Assembly (NCBI GenBank): GCA_963819075.1
Contig: CAWFUP010000004.1
Location: 248,001-312,000, forward strand
Direction of reading: 5' to 3'
DNA length: 64,000 bases
Origin: CAVQBJ01 sp963819075
Lineage (GTDB): Bacteria > Actinomycetota > Thermoleophilia > Solirubrobacterales > Solirubrobacteraceae
Part shown: positions 18,009 through 26,272 of the stretch, piece by piece
How positions within the stretch are numbered: position 1 is the stretch's first letter
Layout of the letters: every line of letters starts with the position of its first letter
Program-made: the position numbers and the translations under genes
Notes under the pieces: model-generated
The model's input: only the letters and a program-made list of their open reading frames with translations
The model's database searches: none
What the model was told of the DNA's origin: nothing

Positions 18009-19133
18009 TCAGTCGCCGTCGACCACGAGGCGCATCGGCGCCTCGCCCCAGAGCTGCTCGAGGCGGTAGTACTCGCGCGTCTCCGGGGTGAAGATGTGCA
18101 CGACGACGTCGAGGTAGTCCATCAGGATCCAGCGCGCCTGTCCGAGGCCCTCCACGCGGCGCGGCGTGAGCGAGGCCTCATCCTTCAGGCCGCGCAGGAT
18201 CCCGTCGTGGATCGCCTTCGTCTGCCGCTCGGTGTTCCCGGTGCAGATGACGAAATAGTCGGTGTAGCCGAGCACACCACGGAGGTCGAGCTCGACGATG
18301 TCCTGCGCCTTCTTGTCGGCGGCCAGCGCGCTGATCGATCGCACGAGCTCGTCCGGGGCCGGACGGTCACGCTCGGGGGCGGCGGTCGGACTCAGCACGC
18401 GGCGATCCGGCCGGGGCGAACGAAGAGCATCAATGGAACTGAGGATAGCGGGGCCATCCGACGCGTCGGGGTCGCGCTGGTACAGGCAGTGCTCGGCGAT
18501 GTAGGCCGCGACGGCGTCGGGCACGAGCCCATCGATCGACTGGCCGGCCGCCACACGCTCGCGCAGCGCCGAGGAAGACACGTCGATCGCCGGCAAGTCC
18601 AGGAAGTCGACGCGATCCTCGCCGCGCAGCTCGGCGAGCGCCTGTCGGATCTCCTCGCGGGCCGTGCCGTCGCGCTCGGCCACGGCGAGACGCGCGAGCG
18701 AGAGGATCTCGGTCGGCTCGCGCCATTGCGGGAGCGTCCGCGCCATGTCGGCACCGAGGATGAACGCCAGCTCGCGCGCCGGTTCGTCCTCGTGGAGCGC
18801 CCGCAGGGTGTCGACGGTGTAGGACGGGCCGGGGCGGCGCAGCTCGAGCTCGGACACGCCGAGACGCTCGTCGTCGCCGACGGCGAGCCGGCACATGGCG
18901 AGGCGATGCTCGATGCCGGGATCGTCCTCGGCCTCCTTGTGCGGCGGCACCCGTACGGGCATCAGCAGCACGCGATCGAGATTCAGCTGCGCCAGCGCCT
19001 GCAGCGCGCAGCGGACGTGGCCTTCGTGGGGCGGGTTGAACGTCCCGCCGAGAATGCCGAGACGAGCGACCCGCGGGTCAGGCTCGGACGTGCCCGTCTC
19101 CCTCGACGAGGTACTTGAACGTGCACAGCTCAC
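18009..19133 (-). CDS. nadD-rsfS: NadD-RsfS fusion: nicotinate-nucleotide adenylyltransferase + ribosome silencing factor
   Basis: A single open frame of 374 codons encodes two proteins that are usually separate neighbours. Residues about 24-218 are NadD (NAD+ synthesis), with LGILGGTFNPPHEGH and DVSSSALRERV. Residues about 260-374 are RsfS/YbeB, which binds L14 and blocks 50S-30S joining (AQDIVELDLRG, TDYFVICTGN, DYLDVVVHIFTPETREYYRLEQLWG). A 35-40 residue Pro/Arg-rich linker without a stop joins them. The start is unclear: the GTG at 19133 overlaps proA by 56 nt, and no ATG lies nearer. An internal GTG at 18398 could also give separate RsfS. Confidence 0.88.
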   Translation of the reverse strand: MSCARSSTSSRETGTSEPDPRVARLGILGGTFNPPHEGHVRCALQALAQLNLDRVLLMPVRVPPHKEAEDDPGIEHRLAMCRLAVGDDERLGVSELELRRPGPSYTVDTLRALHEDEPARELAFILGADMARTLPQWREPTEILSLARLAVAERDGTAREEIRQALAELRGEDRVDFLDLPAIDVSSSALRERVAAGQSIDGLVPDAVAAYIAEHCLYQRDPDASDGPAILSSIDALRSPRPDRRVLSPTAAPERDRPAPDELVRSISALAADKKAQDIVELDLRGVLGYTDYFVICTGNTERQTKAIHDGILRGLKDEASLTPRRVEGLGQARWILMDYLDVVVHIFTPETREYYRLEQLWGEAPMRLVVDGD

Positions 19134-20349
19134 GCAGTCCGATCGGCCCGCGCGCGTGCAGCTTCTGCGTCGAGTTGCCGATCTCGGCTCCCATCCCGAA
19201 TTCGCCGCCGTCGGTGAAGCGGGTCGAGGCGTTGACGTACACGCACGCGGCATCGACGCCGAGCTGGAAGGCGCGGGCCGACCGGGCGTCATGCGTCACG
19301 ATCGCTTCCGAGTGCCCGCTGCCGTGGCGATTGATGTGCTCGATCGCCGCGGCGGTCGAGTCGACGACGCCGATCGCGATCGTCAGGCCGAGGTATTCGG
19401 TGTCCCAGTCCTCCTCGTCGGCCGGGGCGATCTCGATGCCGCCGCCGGCGACGAGCTCGCATGCGCGCTCGTCGCCGCGCAGCGTCACGCCGGCGTGGGC
19501 GAGCGCGGCCGCGATCCGCGGCAGATACGCCGGCGCGATCTCGGCGTGCACGAGCAGCGTCTCGGCGGCGTTGCACACGCCGGGGCGCTGCACCTTCGCG
19601 TTATAGGCGATGTCGGTCGCCCAGTCGAGGTCGGCGCTCGCGTCGACGAACACGTGGCAGTTGCCCGACGCGGCATAGATGACCGGCACCGTCGCCACGT
19701 CCTTCAGCGCCGCCTTCAGGCCCTCGCCGCCACGCGGGATGATGAGGTCGACGACGCCGCTCTGGGTGGCCAGCTCGGCCAGCTCGCCACGCCCGGCCCC
19801 GGCGACCAGGCTGACCGAGCCCTCGGGCAGTCCCGCACCGACGGCGGCCTCGGCGGCGATCGCCGCGAGCACGGCGTTCGAGTGGCTGGCCGTGCTCGAG
19901 CCGCGCAGCACGATCGCGTTGCCGGATTTCAGGCACAGTGCGGTGGCGTCGATCGTGACGTTCGGGCGGGCCTCGTAGACGACGGCGATCACGCCGAGCG
20001 GGACGCGCACCTTGCGCACGTCGAGGCCGTTGGGCAGGCGCGACCCCCCGATCACCTCCCCGACCGGGTCGGGCAGAGCGGCGATCGCCCGGACCGCGCC
20101 GGCGATCCGTGCGATGCGATCCTCGTCGAGGCGCAGGCGATCGAGCAGGGCATCGCCGATGTCGGCCTCGCGCCCGGCCTCCATGTCGCGCTCGTTGGCC
20201 TGGAGGATGTCGGCGGTTCGCGCGAGCAGCGCGTCGGCGATCGCGTGAAGCGCCGCGTCCTTCGTGGCGCCGTCGATGCTCGCCAGCCGCCGCGCGGCGC
20301 GTTGGGCGGCCCGGCAGACGCTGGCGACAGATTCGGCTGTGGTGGCCAT
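19078..20349 (-). CDS. proA: Gamma-glutamyl phosphate reductase
   Basis: Second step of proline synthesis: NADPH-dependent reduction of gamma-glutamyl phosphate to glutamate semialdehyde. 423 residues with the ALDH-like fold, GVIAVVYEARPNVTIDATALCLKSGNAIVLRGSS motif, catalytic Cys in QRPGVCNAAETLLVH, and TEYLGLTIAIGVVDS. No Shine-Dalgarno; TACTGT lies 7 nt before the ATG, so it may be leaderless. The preceding gene is proB (194 nt gap). It overlaps the nadD-rsfS start. Confidence 0.97.
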   Translation of the reverse strand: MATTAESVASVCRAAQRAARRLASIDGATKDAALHAIADALLARTADILQANERDMEAGREADIGDALLDRLRLDEDRIARIAGAVRAIAALPDPVGEVIGGSRLPNGLDVRKVRVPLGVIAVVYEARPNVTIDATALCLKSGNAIVLRGSSTASHSNAVLAAIAAEAAVGAGLPEGSVSLVAGAGRGELAELATQSGVVDLIIPRGGEGLKAALKDVATVPVIYAASGNCHVFVDASADLDWATDIAYNAKVQRPGVCNAAETLLVHAEIAPAYLPRIAAALAHAGVTLRGDERACELVAGGGIEIAPADEEDWDTEYLGLTIAIGVVDSTAAAIEHINRHGSGHSEAIVTHDARSARAFQLGVDAACVYVNASTRFTDGGEFGMGAEIGNSTQKLHARGPIGLRELCTFKYLVEGDGHVRA

Positions 20350-20356
20350 CGGGTTA

Positions 20357-20362
20357 ACAGTA
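20357..20362 (-). promoter_or_regulatory. -10 box for leaderless proA
   Basis: TACTGT on the leftward strand, 7 nt upstream of the proA ATG; no Shine-Dalgarno in between. It would let proA and nadD-rsfS be expressed independently of obgE-proB. Confidence 0.5.
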
Positions 20363-20542
20363 GGGGTTGGGCGCGTACGCGGCGAGGTGACGGGCGGCCC
20401 GCGCGGGCCTGGCGCGGGGCGGCGCTGGGTCGGTGGCGCCAGGGGGTGACCGACATTACCCCCCGCATTGACACAGAAACGTCGAACACCCCTGCGGAGG
20501 GCGCCCGGCCGTGCCCGAGCCCAACCGGATACCCACCCGCCG

Positions 20543-21673
20543 CTAGGTCAGCACCAGGTAGTCCCGGTGCACCGCCTCCTCGGTGCCGCGCGGCACCCGC
20601 TCGCGTACGGCCGCCGACTGCAGGCCCATCACCTCGCGCAGCTCCTCGGCAGAGAAGTTGCAGATCCCCTTCGCGAGCGCTGGGCCGGCCGCGCCGGCGC
20701 CGGCGCCGGCGCCGGCGCCGTCGCTGCGCTCGACGACGTCGACCGCGTCGCCAGCGTCGAAGCTGCCGAGCACCTCGACGATGCCAACGGGGAGCAGACT
20801 GGTTCCGCCGTGGCGGAGCGCGCGGGCTGCGCCGGGGTCGATCACGAGCGTGCCGCGGCTCGGCTTGGCGTACTTCAGCCACAGCTTGAACGACGAGTAG
20901 CGCGCCTCGCGCGGCGGGAACTCGGTGCCCTCGGGCCCCCCGGCGAGCAGCGCCTCGAGCGCCCCCTCGCGCAGGCCGTTGCAGATCACCGTGCGGATGC
21001 CCGCGGCGGTGGCCATGTCGGCGGCGACCACCTTCGAGCGCATCCCTCCCGATCCGAGCAACGACGTGCTGTTGCCGATCTCGAGGTCGCTGAGCGCGGT
21101 GAAGTCGGTGACCGTGCGCACCAGCTCGGCGTCGGGCGCGCTGCGCGGGTCGTCGGTGTACAGGCCGTCGATGTCGGTGAGCAGCACGAGCAGGTCGGCC
21201 GACACGAGCACGGCGACCTGGGCGGCGAGGAAGTCGTTATCGCCGAAGGAGATCTCATCGGTCGTCGTGGTGTCGTTCTCGTTGATGACCGGGACGACGT
21301 GCCAGTCCAGCAGCGTGCGCAGCGTCTCGCGCGCGTTGAGGTAGTGGGTCCGCCCGCTGACGTCGTGGAAGGTGAGCAGCACCTGGGCGCTAGTGACGCC
21401 GCGCTCGCGCAGCAGCTCGTCGTAGACCGGGTAGAGCTTGCCCTGGCCGACGGCGCTCGCGGCCTGCAGCTCGACGATCGAGGTCGGGCGGGCCGGCAGG
21501 CCCATCACCTGGATGCCGCGTGCGATCGCGCCGCTCGTGACGAGCACGACCTCGTCCCCGCCGGCGCGCAGGGCGGCGGCGGCGTCGCAGATCCGGGCGA
21601 GCGTCCCGGCCCGCAGCTCGCGATGCTGGTCGGCGACGATGCTCGAGCCGAGCTTGATCACCACGCGACGCAT
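20543..21673 (-). CDS. proB: Glutamate 5-kinase
   Basis: First step of proline synthesis: ATP-dependent phosphorylation of glutamate. 376 residues, amino acid kinase domain (RRVVIKLGSSIVADQ, VINENDTTTTDEISFGDND, DIDGLYTDDPR, GSGGMRSKVVAADMATAAGI) followed by a C-terminal PUA domain. The PUA loop is expanded by a Gly-Ala repeat. The ATG overlaps the obgE stop (TGATG); a GTG one codon upstream is also possible. Feedback by proline through the kinase domain is a family property. Confidence 0.97.
   Translation of the reverse strand: MRRVVIKLGSSIVADQHRELRAGTLARICDAAAALRAGGDEVVLVTSGAIARGIQVMGLPARPTSIVELQAASAVGQGKLYPVYDELLRERGVTSAQVLLTFHDVSGRTHYLNARETLRTLLDWHVVPVINENDTTTTDEISFGDNDFLAAQVAVLVSADLLVLLTDIDGLYTDDPRSAPDAELVRTVTDFTALSDLEIGNSTSLLGSGGMRSKVVAADMATAAGIRTVICNGLREGALEALLAGGPEGTEFPPREARYSSFKLWLKYAKPSRGTLVIDPGAARALRHGGTSLLPVGIVEVLGSFDAGDAVDVVERSDGAGAGAGAGAAGPALAKGICNFSAEELREVMGLQSAAVRERVPRGTEEAVHRDYLVLT
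20693..20720 (-). repeat. GCCGGC hexanucleotide repeat in proB
   Basis: 4.7 perfect copies of GCCGGC in frame, coding alternating Gly-Ala residues in a loop of the ProB PUA domain. The unit is divisible by three, so slippage would change loop length and not the frame. Confidence 0.85.
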
Positions 21674-23001
21674 CACTCGGCCTCGCTCGGATCGAGCTCG
21701 AACGCGACCCCGCCGATCTCGATCTCGTCCCCCGGTGCGAAGCCCTGCGCCTGCAGCGCCCGCAGGACGCCGATGCGCCGCAGGCGGCCCTCGACGTAGG
21801 CCATCGCATCCTCGTTATCGACGTCGAAGCGCAGCACGAGACGCTCGATGCCCTCGCCGACGACACGGAAGGAATGGGCGCCGCGGCGTTCAACCTGGAA
21901 GCCCCGACGCGCTGCCGGGCGGAAGACCTGGTGCTCGGCGAGGCCCTCGGCGTCCGGCAGCGACTCGGGTGCCGCGTCGGGCGGCGCGCTCGGCACCTCG
22001 CGCAACAGGGTCGCGGACAGCTCCTCCAGCCCGCGCCCTGTCGCGCTCGACGTCGCCAGCACGGGCACATCGGCCCCGAGCCGACGCGACCACCGCGCGA
22101 CGGCCTCGGCGGCGCGCTCGGGCTCGACGAGATCGGCCTTGGACAGCGCCAGCACCCGCGGCAGCGCGGCGAGCCGCTCGTCGTAGGAGCGCAGCTCGCG
22201 CTCGATGAGCTCGAAGTTGGCCTGCGCGTCGGCGCTCGGGTCGCCGGTCAGCTCCGGGGCGATGTCGAGCACGTGCACGAGCAGCCGGGTACGCTCGACG
22301 TGCGCCAGGAAGTCGTGCCCGAGGCCGGCGCCCTCGCTCGCCCCTTCGATGAGGCCGGGGATGTCGGCCACGACGAGCTGCCGGTCATCGGACTCCAGGG
22401 TGCCGAGCACCGGTTCGAGTGTCGTGAACGGGTAGTTGGCGACCTTCGGCGCCGCGCGCGTCAGCCGTGAGATGAGCGATGACTTGCCCGCGTTGGGCAG
22501 CCCAACGAGACCGACATCGGCCAGGAGCTTCAACTGCAGCGACAACGAGCCCTCCTCGCCCGGCAGTCCCCGCTCAGCGAAGCGCGGCGCCTGGCGCGTC
22601 GCGGTGGCGAAGCGCTTGTTACCGCGCCCCCCAGAGCCCCCGTGCGCCACGACGGCGCGCTGTCCGGGGCGGACGAGGTCGAAGCGGCGCCCCTCCATGT
22701 CGGCGTCCTCACCGAGGACCTCGGTTCCCGGCGGCACGCGCAGCGCCAGCGGCTCGCCGTCGGCGCCGTGGCTGAGGCGCCCGCCGCCGTGCCCGCCGCG
22801 ATCGGCCCGGTAGTGCGCCCGCTGGCGGAAGTGCTGCAGGTCTCGCAACGAGTCGTCACACACGAGCACGACGTCGCCACCGCGCCCGCCGTCACCGCCG
22901 TCGGGCCCGCCGCGCGGCACGTGGGCCTCCCGACGGAAGCTGCGGCTGCCGTCGCCGCCGGCGCCGGCGCGGATCTCGATTCGAGCGCGGTCGTAGAGCA
23001 T
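21673..23001 (-). CDS. obgE: GTPase Obg/CgtA
   Basis: Essential GTPase linked to 50S assembly and stress. 442 residues: glycine-rich Obg fold (GAGGDGSRSFRREAHVPRGGPDGGDGG), G domain from about residue 160 (GLPNAGKSSLI, PFTTLEPVLG, DIPGLIEGASEG, SKAD), and a C-terminal OCT domain (about 350-440). Normally follows rpmA; here rpmA is 2.6 kb away because of an inserted opposite-strand cassette. proB follows by overlap. Confidence 0.97.
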   Translation of the reverse strand: MLYDRARIEIRAGAGGDGSRSFRREAHVPRGGPDGGDGGRGGDVVLVCDDSLRDLQHFRQRAHYRADRGGHGGGRLSHGADGEPLALRVPPGTEVLGEDADMEGRRFDLVRPGQRAVVAHGGSGGRGNKRFATATRQAPRFAERGLPGEEGSLSLQLKLLADVGLVGLPNAGKSSLISRLTRAAPKVANYPFTTLEPVLGTLESDDRQLVVADIPGLIEGASEGAGLGHDFLAHVERTRLLVHVLDIAPELTGDPSADAQANFELIERELRSYDERLAALPRVLALSKADLVEPERAAEAVARWSRRLGADVPVLATSSATGRGLEELSATLLREVPSAPPDAAPESLPDAEGLAEHQVFRPAARRGFQVERRGAHSFRVVGEGIERLVLRFDVDNEDAMAYVEGRLRRIGVLRALQAQGFAPGDEIEIGGVAFELDPSEAE

Positions 23002-23051
23002 GGCCGCGCAATCCTGACAGGCTCATCTACCAGGAAAGGACCCCCTCCCCC

Positions 23052-23759
23052 ATGACCACAGACGCTCAGCCGGCCGACGATCGCGTCCTGCTCATCACCG
23101 GAGCCTCGTCGGGCATCGGCGCCGCCACGGCCCTCGCGGCCGCAGCCGACGGCTACCGGGTCGTGCTCGCCGCCCGTTCGCAGGACGCCCTGCAGGCGCT
23201 CGCTGACAAGCTCGGCGGCTCCGAGCGTGCGCTCGCCGTGCGCTGTGACGTGACCGAGTGGCCGGAGCAGCAGGCGATGGTGGCGGCGGCGCTCGATCGC
23301 TTCGGGCGTCTGGACGCCGTGTTCGCCAACGCCGGGTTCGGCGGGCCGCGCGGCTTCCTGAACGACACGCCGGAGCACTGGAAGGCGATGGTGCTGACCA
23401 ACGTGTACGGCGCCGCCCTGACGCTGCGGGCGACGATCCCCGCGCTCACCGAGACGCGGGGCCACCTGCTGCTCACCTCGAGCGTCGCCGGGCGGCGCGT
23501 GCTGCCCGGATCGATGTACTCGTGCACCAAGCACGCCGTCACCGCGATGGGCGAAGCCGTGCGGCAGGACGTGCAGGGGACCGGCGTCCGGGTGTCGCTC
23601 ATCGAGCCCGGGATGGTCGACACGCCGTTCTTCGATCAGCGACCGCAGAACGCACTCGCGCCCGAGGACATCGCCCGCGCCGTCATGTACGCGCTCGGGC
23701 AGCCGCCGCACGTCAACGTCAACGAGATTCTCGTGCGGCCGACGAGCCAGCAGGGCTGA
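23052..23759 (+). CDS. Short-chain dehydrogenase/reductase
   Basis: Classical SDR of 235 residues. NAD(P)-binding TGASSGIGAATA, NAG motif (FANAGFGG), catalytic Ser in LLLTSSVAGRR and YSCTKHA (Tyr-x-x-x-Lys), with PGMVDTPF near the C-terminus. Cytosolic. Its start is 50 nt from the obgE start on the other strand, so the two genes share a divergent control region. AGGAAAGGA lies 13-14 nt before the ATG, long spacing for a Shine-Dalgarno. Substrate is unknown. Confidence 0.9.
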   Translation: MTTDAQPADDRVLLITGASSGIGAATALAAAADGYRVVLAARSQDALQALADKLGGSERALAVRCDVTEWPEQQAMVAAALDRFGRLDAVFANAGFGGPRGFLNDTPEHWKAMVLTNVYGAALTLRATIPALTETRGHLLLTSSVAGRRVLPGSMYSCTKHAVTAMGEAVRQDVQGTGVRVSLIEPGMVDTPFFDQRPQNALAPEDIARAVMYALGQPPHVNVNEILVRPTSQQG

Positions 23760-23785
23760 CCGGCGGCCTCGGGGCACGCAGTTCG

Positions 23786-23791
23786 TAGCAT
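23786..23791 (+). promoter_or_regulatory. -10 box for leaderless ABC ATPase gene
   Basis: TAGCAT, 7 nt before the ATG at 23799. This favours 23799 over the ATG at 23790, which lies inside the box. Confidence 0.5.
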
Positions 23792-23798
23792 GCACCCG

Positions 23799-24806
23799 AT
23801 GGATCGAGACCAGACCGTGGCGCTGCCGTCCACGCCCGACACGGGCACGGACACGGCGATCACCGTCCGCGGTATCGCAAAGGCCTACGGCTCCGTGCAG
23901 GCGCTCGCCGGGGTGGATCTCGACGTGGCCCGCGGGACCGTGCTCGGGCTGCTCGGGCCCAACGGGGCGGGCAAGACGACGCTCGTGCGCATCCTGACGA
24001 CGCTGCTGACGCCGGACGCCGGCACGGCACGCGTGCTCGGGCTCGACGTCGAGCGCGACGCGGCCGCCCTGCGCGAGCAGATCGGGCTCGCTGGTCAGTA
24101 CGCCGCCGTTGACGAGAACCTCACCGGGCTCGAGAACCTGACGATGGTCGGCCGTCTCTACGGGGCCGACCGCAGGTCGGCCAAGGCGCGGGGGCGTGAG
24201 CTGCTCGCGCGCTTCGACCTCGTCGACGCCGCAGATCGGCCGACGAAGACCTACTCCGGTGGCATGCGGCGTCGCCTCGACCTCGCGGCGGCGCTCGTGG
24301 CCGAACCCCCGGTGCTGTTCCTCGACGAGCCGACGACCGGCCTGGACCCGCGCAGCCGGCTCGGCCTGTGGGAGGTGATCGAGAGCCTCGTCGCCGAGGG
24401 CACGACCGTGCTCCTGACCACCCAGTACCTCGACGAGGCCGACCGTCTCGCGCACGCGATCGCCGTCATCGACCACGGCCGCCTGATCGCCGAGGGGACG
24501 CCCGACGAGCTGAAGGACCGCGTCGGCGGCGAGCGGCTCGAGGTGCAGCTCGACGCCGACGCCGATTCCGAGCTCGCCACACGGGCGCTCGCGCCGATGT
24601 CCGACGAGACGCCAACCGCCGAGGGAAGCGTCGTGCGGGTAGCCGTGCGAGAGCGCAACGGCAGCATCGTGGAGGCGGTGCATCGCCTCAGCGAGGCCGG
24701 GGTGGGTGTCGACGACCTCGTGCTGCGCCGGCCGACGCTCGACGACGTCTTCCTCGGGCTCACCGGCCACGCCACCGAGGACGGCTCCGAGGAGCCGGCC
24801 ACATGA
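23799..24806 (+). CDS. ABC transporter ATPase, DrrA/daunorubicin-resistance type
   Basis: 335 residues. Walker [10 protein letters not shown], signature [12 protein letters not shown], Walker [17 protein letters not shown], switch His region [12 protein letters not shown], then the C-terminal extension typical of DrrA-type exporters ([18 protein letters not shown]). Pairs with the permease gene, whose ATG overlaps this stop. The likely role is export of a hydrophobic drug, lipid or glycolipid; the substrate is unknown. A second possible start is the ATG at 23790. Confidence 0.92.
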   Translation: MDRDQTVALPSTPDTGTDTAITVRGIAKAYGSVQALAGVDLDVARGTVLGLLGPNGAGKTTLVRILTTLLTPDAGTARVLGLDVERDAAALREQIGLAGQYAAVDENLTGLENLTMVGRLYGADRRSAKARGRELLARFDLVDAADRPTKTYSGGMRRRLDLAAALVAEPPVLFLDEPTTGLDPRSRLGLWEVIESLVAEGTTVLLTTQYLDEADRLAHAIAVIDHGRLIAEGTPDELKDRVGGERLEVQLDADADSELATRALAPMSDETPTAEGSVVRVAVRERNGSIVEAVHRLSEAGVGVDDLVLRRPTLDDVFLGLTGHATEDGSEEPAT

Positions 24807-25564
24807 GACGCGGACTCTCGGACACGCTCGTCCTCGCCGAGCGCAACCTCATCCGTCTCCCCCGCGCGCCCGAACTGCTGCTCGCCTTCACCGTGCAGCC
24901 GGTGATGTTCGTCCTGCTGTTCCGTTACGTGTTCGGGGGCGCGATCCGAACGCCGGGCTACGCCTACGTCGACTACCTGATCCCCGGAATCATCGTGCAG
25001 AACATCGCCTTCGGAGGCTTCGTCACGGCCATCGGCCTCAACGAGGACGTCCACAAGGGCCTCATCGACCGCTTCCGCTCGCTGCCGATGGCGCGACCGG
25101 CGGTGCTCGCCGGACGCACGCTTTCGGACATCGTCACGAACGCGCTGTCGATGACGATCCTGCTCATCACCGGCGTGATCATCGGGTTCTCGTTCCACAC
25201 GAGCGTCTCGATGGCGATCGCCGGCATCGCCCTGCTCCTGCTGTTCGGCTACGCGTTCTCGTGGTTCTTCGCGTTCATCGGCCTGCTCGTCTCCTCGCCC
25301 GAGGCGGCCAACTCGGTCGGGTTCATCGCCGTGTTCCCGCTCACCTTCATCTCATCGGCGTTCGTGCCGGTGGCCTCGATGCCGGAGCCACTGCGGGCCT
25401 TCGCGACCGTCAACCCGTTCACCGTCGTCGTGGACGAGACCCGCCACCTGTGGCTCGGCGCGCCGCAGGGCAGCGCGTGGGGCGCGATCGCATGGTCGCT
25501 GGTGATCATCGCGCTGTTCGCCCCGCTCGCGGTCGCCCGCTACCGCCGCGCGGCCGGGCAGTAG
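24803..25564 (+). CDS. ABC-2 type permease, DrrB type
   Basis: 253 residues with about six membrane helices. The ABC-2 signature is seen in LIPGIIVQNIAFGGFVTAIGLNEDVHKGLIDRFRSLPMARPAVLAGRTLSD and in FISSAFVPVASMPEPLRAFATVNPFTVVVDETR. The ATG overlaps the ATPase stop (ATGA), so they are translationally coupled and form one exporter. Convergent with rpmA. Confidence 0.93.
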   Translation: MRRGLSDTLVLAERNLIRLPRAPELLLAFTVQPVMFVLLFRYVFGGAIRTPGYAYVDYLIPGIIVQNIAFGGFVTAIGLNEDVHKGLIDRFRSLPMARPAVLAGRTLSDIVTNALSMTILLITGVIIGFSFHTSVSMAIAGIALLLLFGYAFSWFFAFIGLLVSSPEAANSVGFIAVFPLTFISSAFVPVASMPEPLRAFATVNPFTVVVDETRHLWLGAPQGSAWGAIAWSLVIIALFAPLAVARYRRAAGQ

Positions 25565-25589
25565 GGCCGCCCGCGCACCGGTCAGCCCG

Positions 25590-25856
25590 TCAGGCGGCGC
25601 CGTCGCCGTCGGCGACGACGCTCACCACGCGTCCGCGGCGACCGGTCACGAACTGGACCGTGCCGGCGCTGCGCGCGTAGAGCGTGTCGTCCTTGCCGAT
25701 CCCGACGCCGGGTCCCGGCTTGAAGCGCGTGCCGCGCTGGCGCACGATGATCTCGCCGCCGGTGACGACCTGTCCGGCGAACGTCTTGACGCCGAGCCGC
25801 TGCGCGTTGGAGTCGCGTCCGTTGCGGCTGGAGCCGAGCCCCTTCTTATGAGCCAT
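25590..25856 (-). CDS. rpmA: 50S ribosomal protein L27
   Basis: L27, whose N-terminus reaches the peptidyl transferase centre. 88 residues: [24 protein letters not shown], then the beta domain ([29 protein letters not shown]). No N-terminal extension needing cleavage is present. Starts inside the end of rplU (11-nt overlap). Confidence 0.98.
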   Translation of the reverse strand: MAHKKGLGSSRNGRDSNAQRLGVKTFAGQVVTGGEIIVRQRGTRFKPGPGVGIGKDDTLYARSAGTVQFVTGRRGRVVSVVADGDGAA

Positions 25857-26223
25857 TGTCGGTCTCCTCGGCGGCCGCCGCGACCGCCTTCGCGCGCGAC
25901 GCGCGCTTGGGCTTGCCGGCGAGCGCGATGTCGGTCACCTCGATGCGGGTGAGCTCCTGACGGTGGCCGGTGCGGCGGCGATAGCCGCGCTTGGGCTTGA
26001 ACTTGAACACGCGCAGCTTCTCGCCCCGCACGTGCTCGACGACGCGCGCCTGAACCTGCACCTTCTCCAGCCCGGCGGCGTCGAAGATCGTCTCGTCGGA
26101 GCGATAGAGAATGGGCGCCAGCGCCACGCTCGCTCCTTCGGGATCGGGCAGCCGCTCGACGAGCAGCGTCTGGCCCGGCTCGACGCGGTACTGCTTGCCG
26201 CCGGTCTTAACGATTGCGTACAT
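25846..26223 (-). CDS. rplU: 50S ribosomal protein L21
   Basis: L21, binds 23S rRNA. 125 residues starting [20 protein letters not shown], with [19 protein letters not shown] near residue 80 and an Ala/Lys-rich C-terminal tail beyond the usual 103 or so residues. AAGGGATGA Shine-Dalgarno. The C-terminal tail overlaps the rpmA start. Confidence 0.98.
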   Translation of the reverse strand: MYAIVKTGGKQYRVEPGQTLLVERLPDPEGASVALAPILYRSDETIFDAAGLEKVQVQARVVEHVRGEKLRVFKFKPKRGYRRRTGHRQELTRIEVTDIALAGKPKRASRAKAVAAAAEETDNGS

Positions 26224-26272
26224 GGTGGGTCATCCCTTGGGGTGCCAGATTCGTGCCGGCGCGGGCGCGCGC

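Noticed and set aside
20467..20472. TTGACA on the rightward strand as a promoter
   Set aside because: No matching -10 at 16-18 nt and no rightward gene nearby; probably chance.
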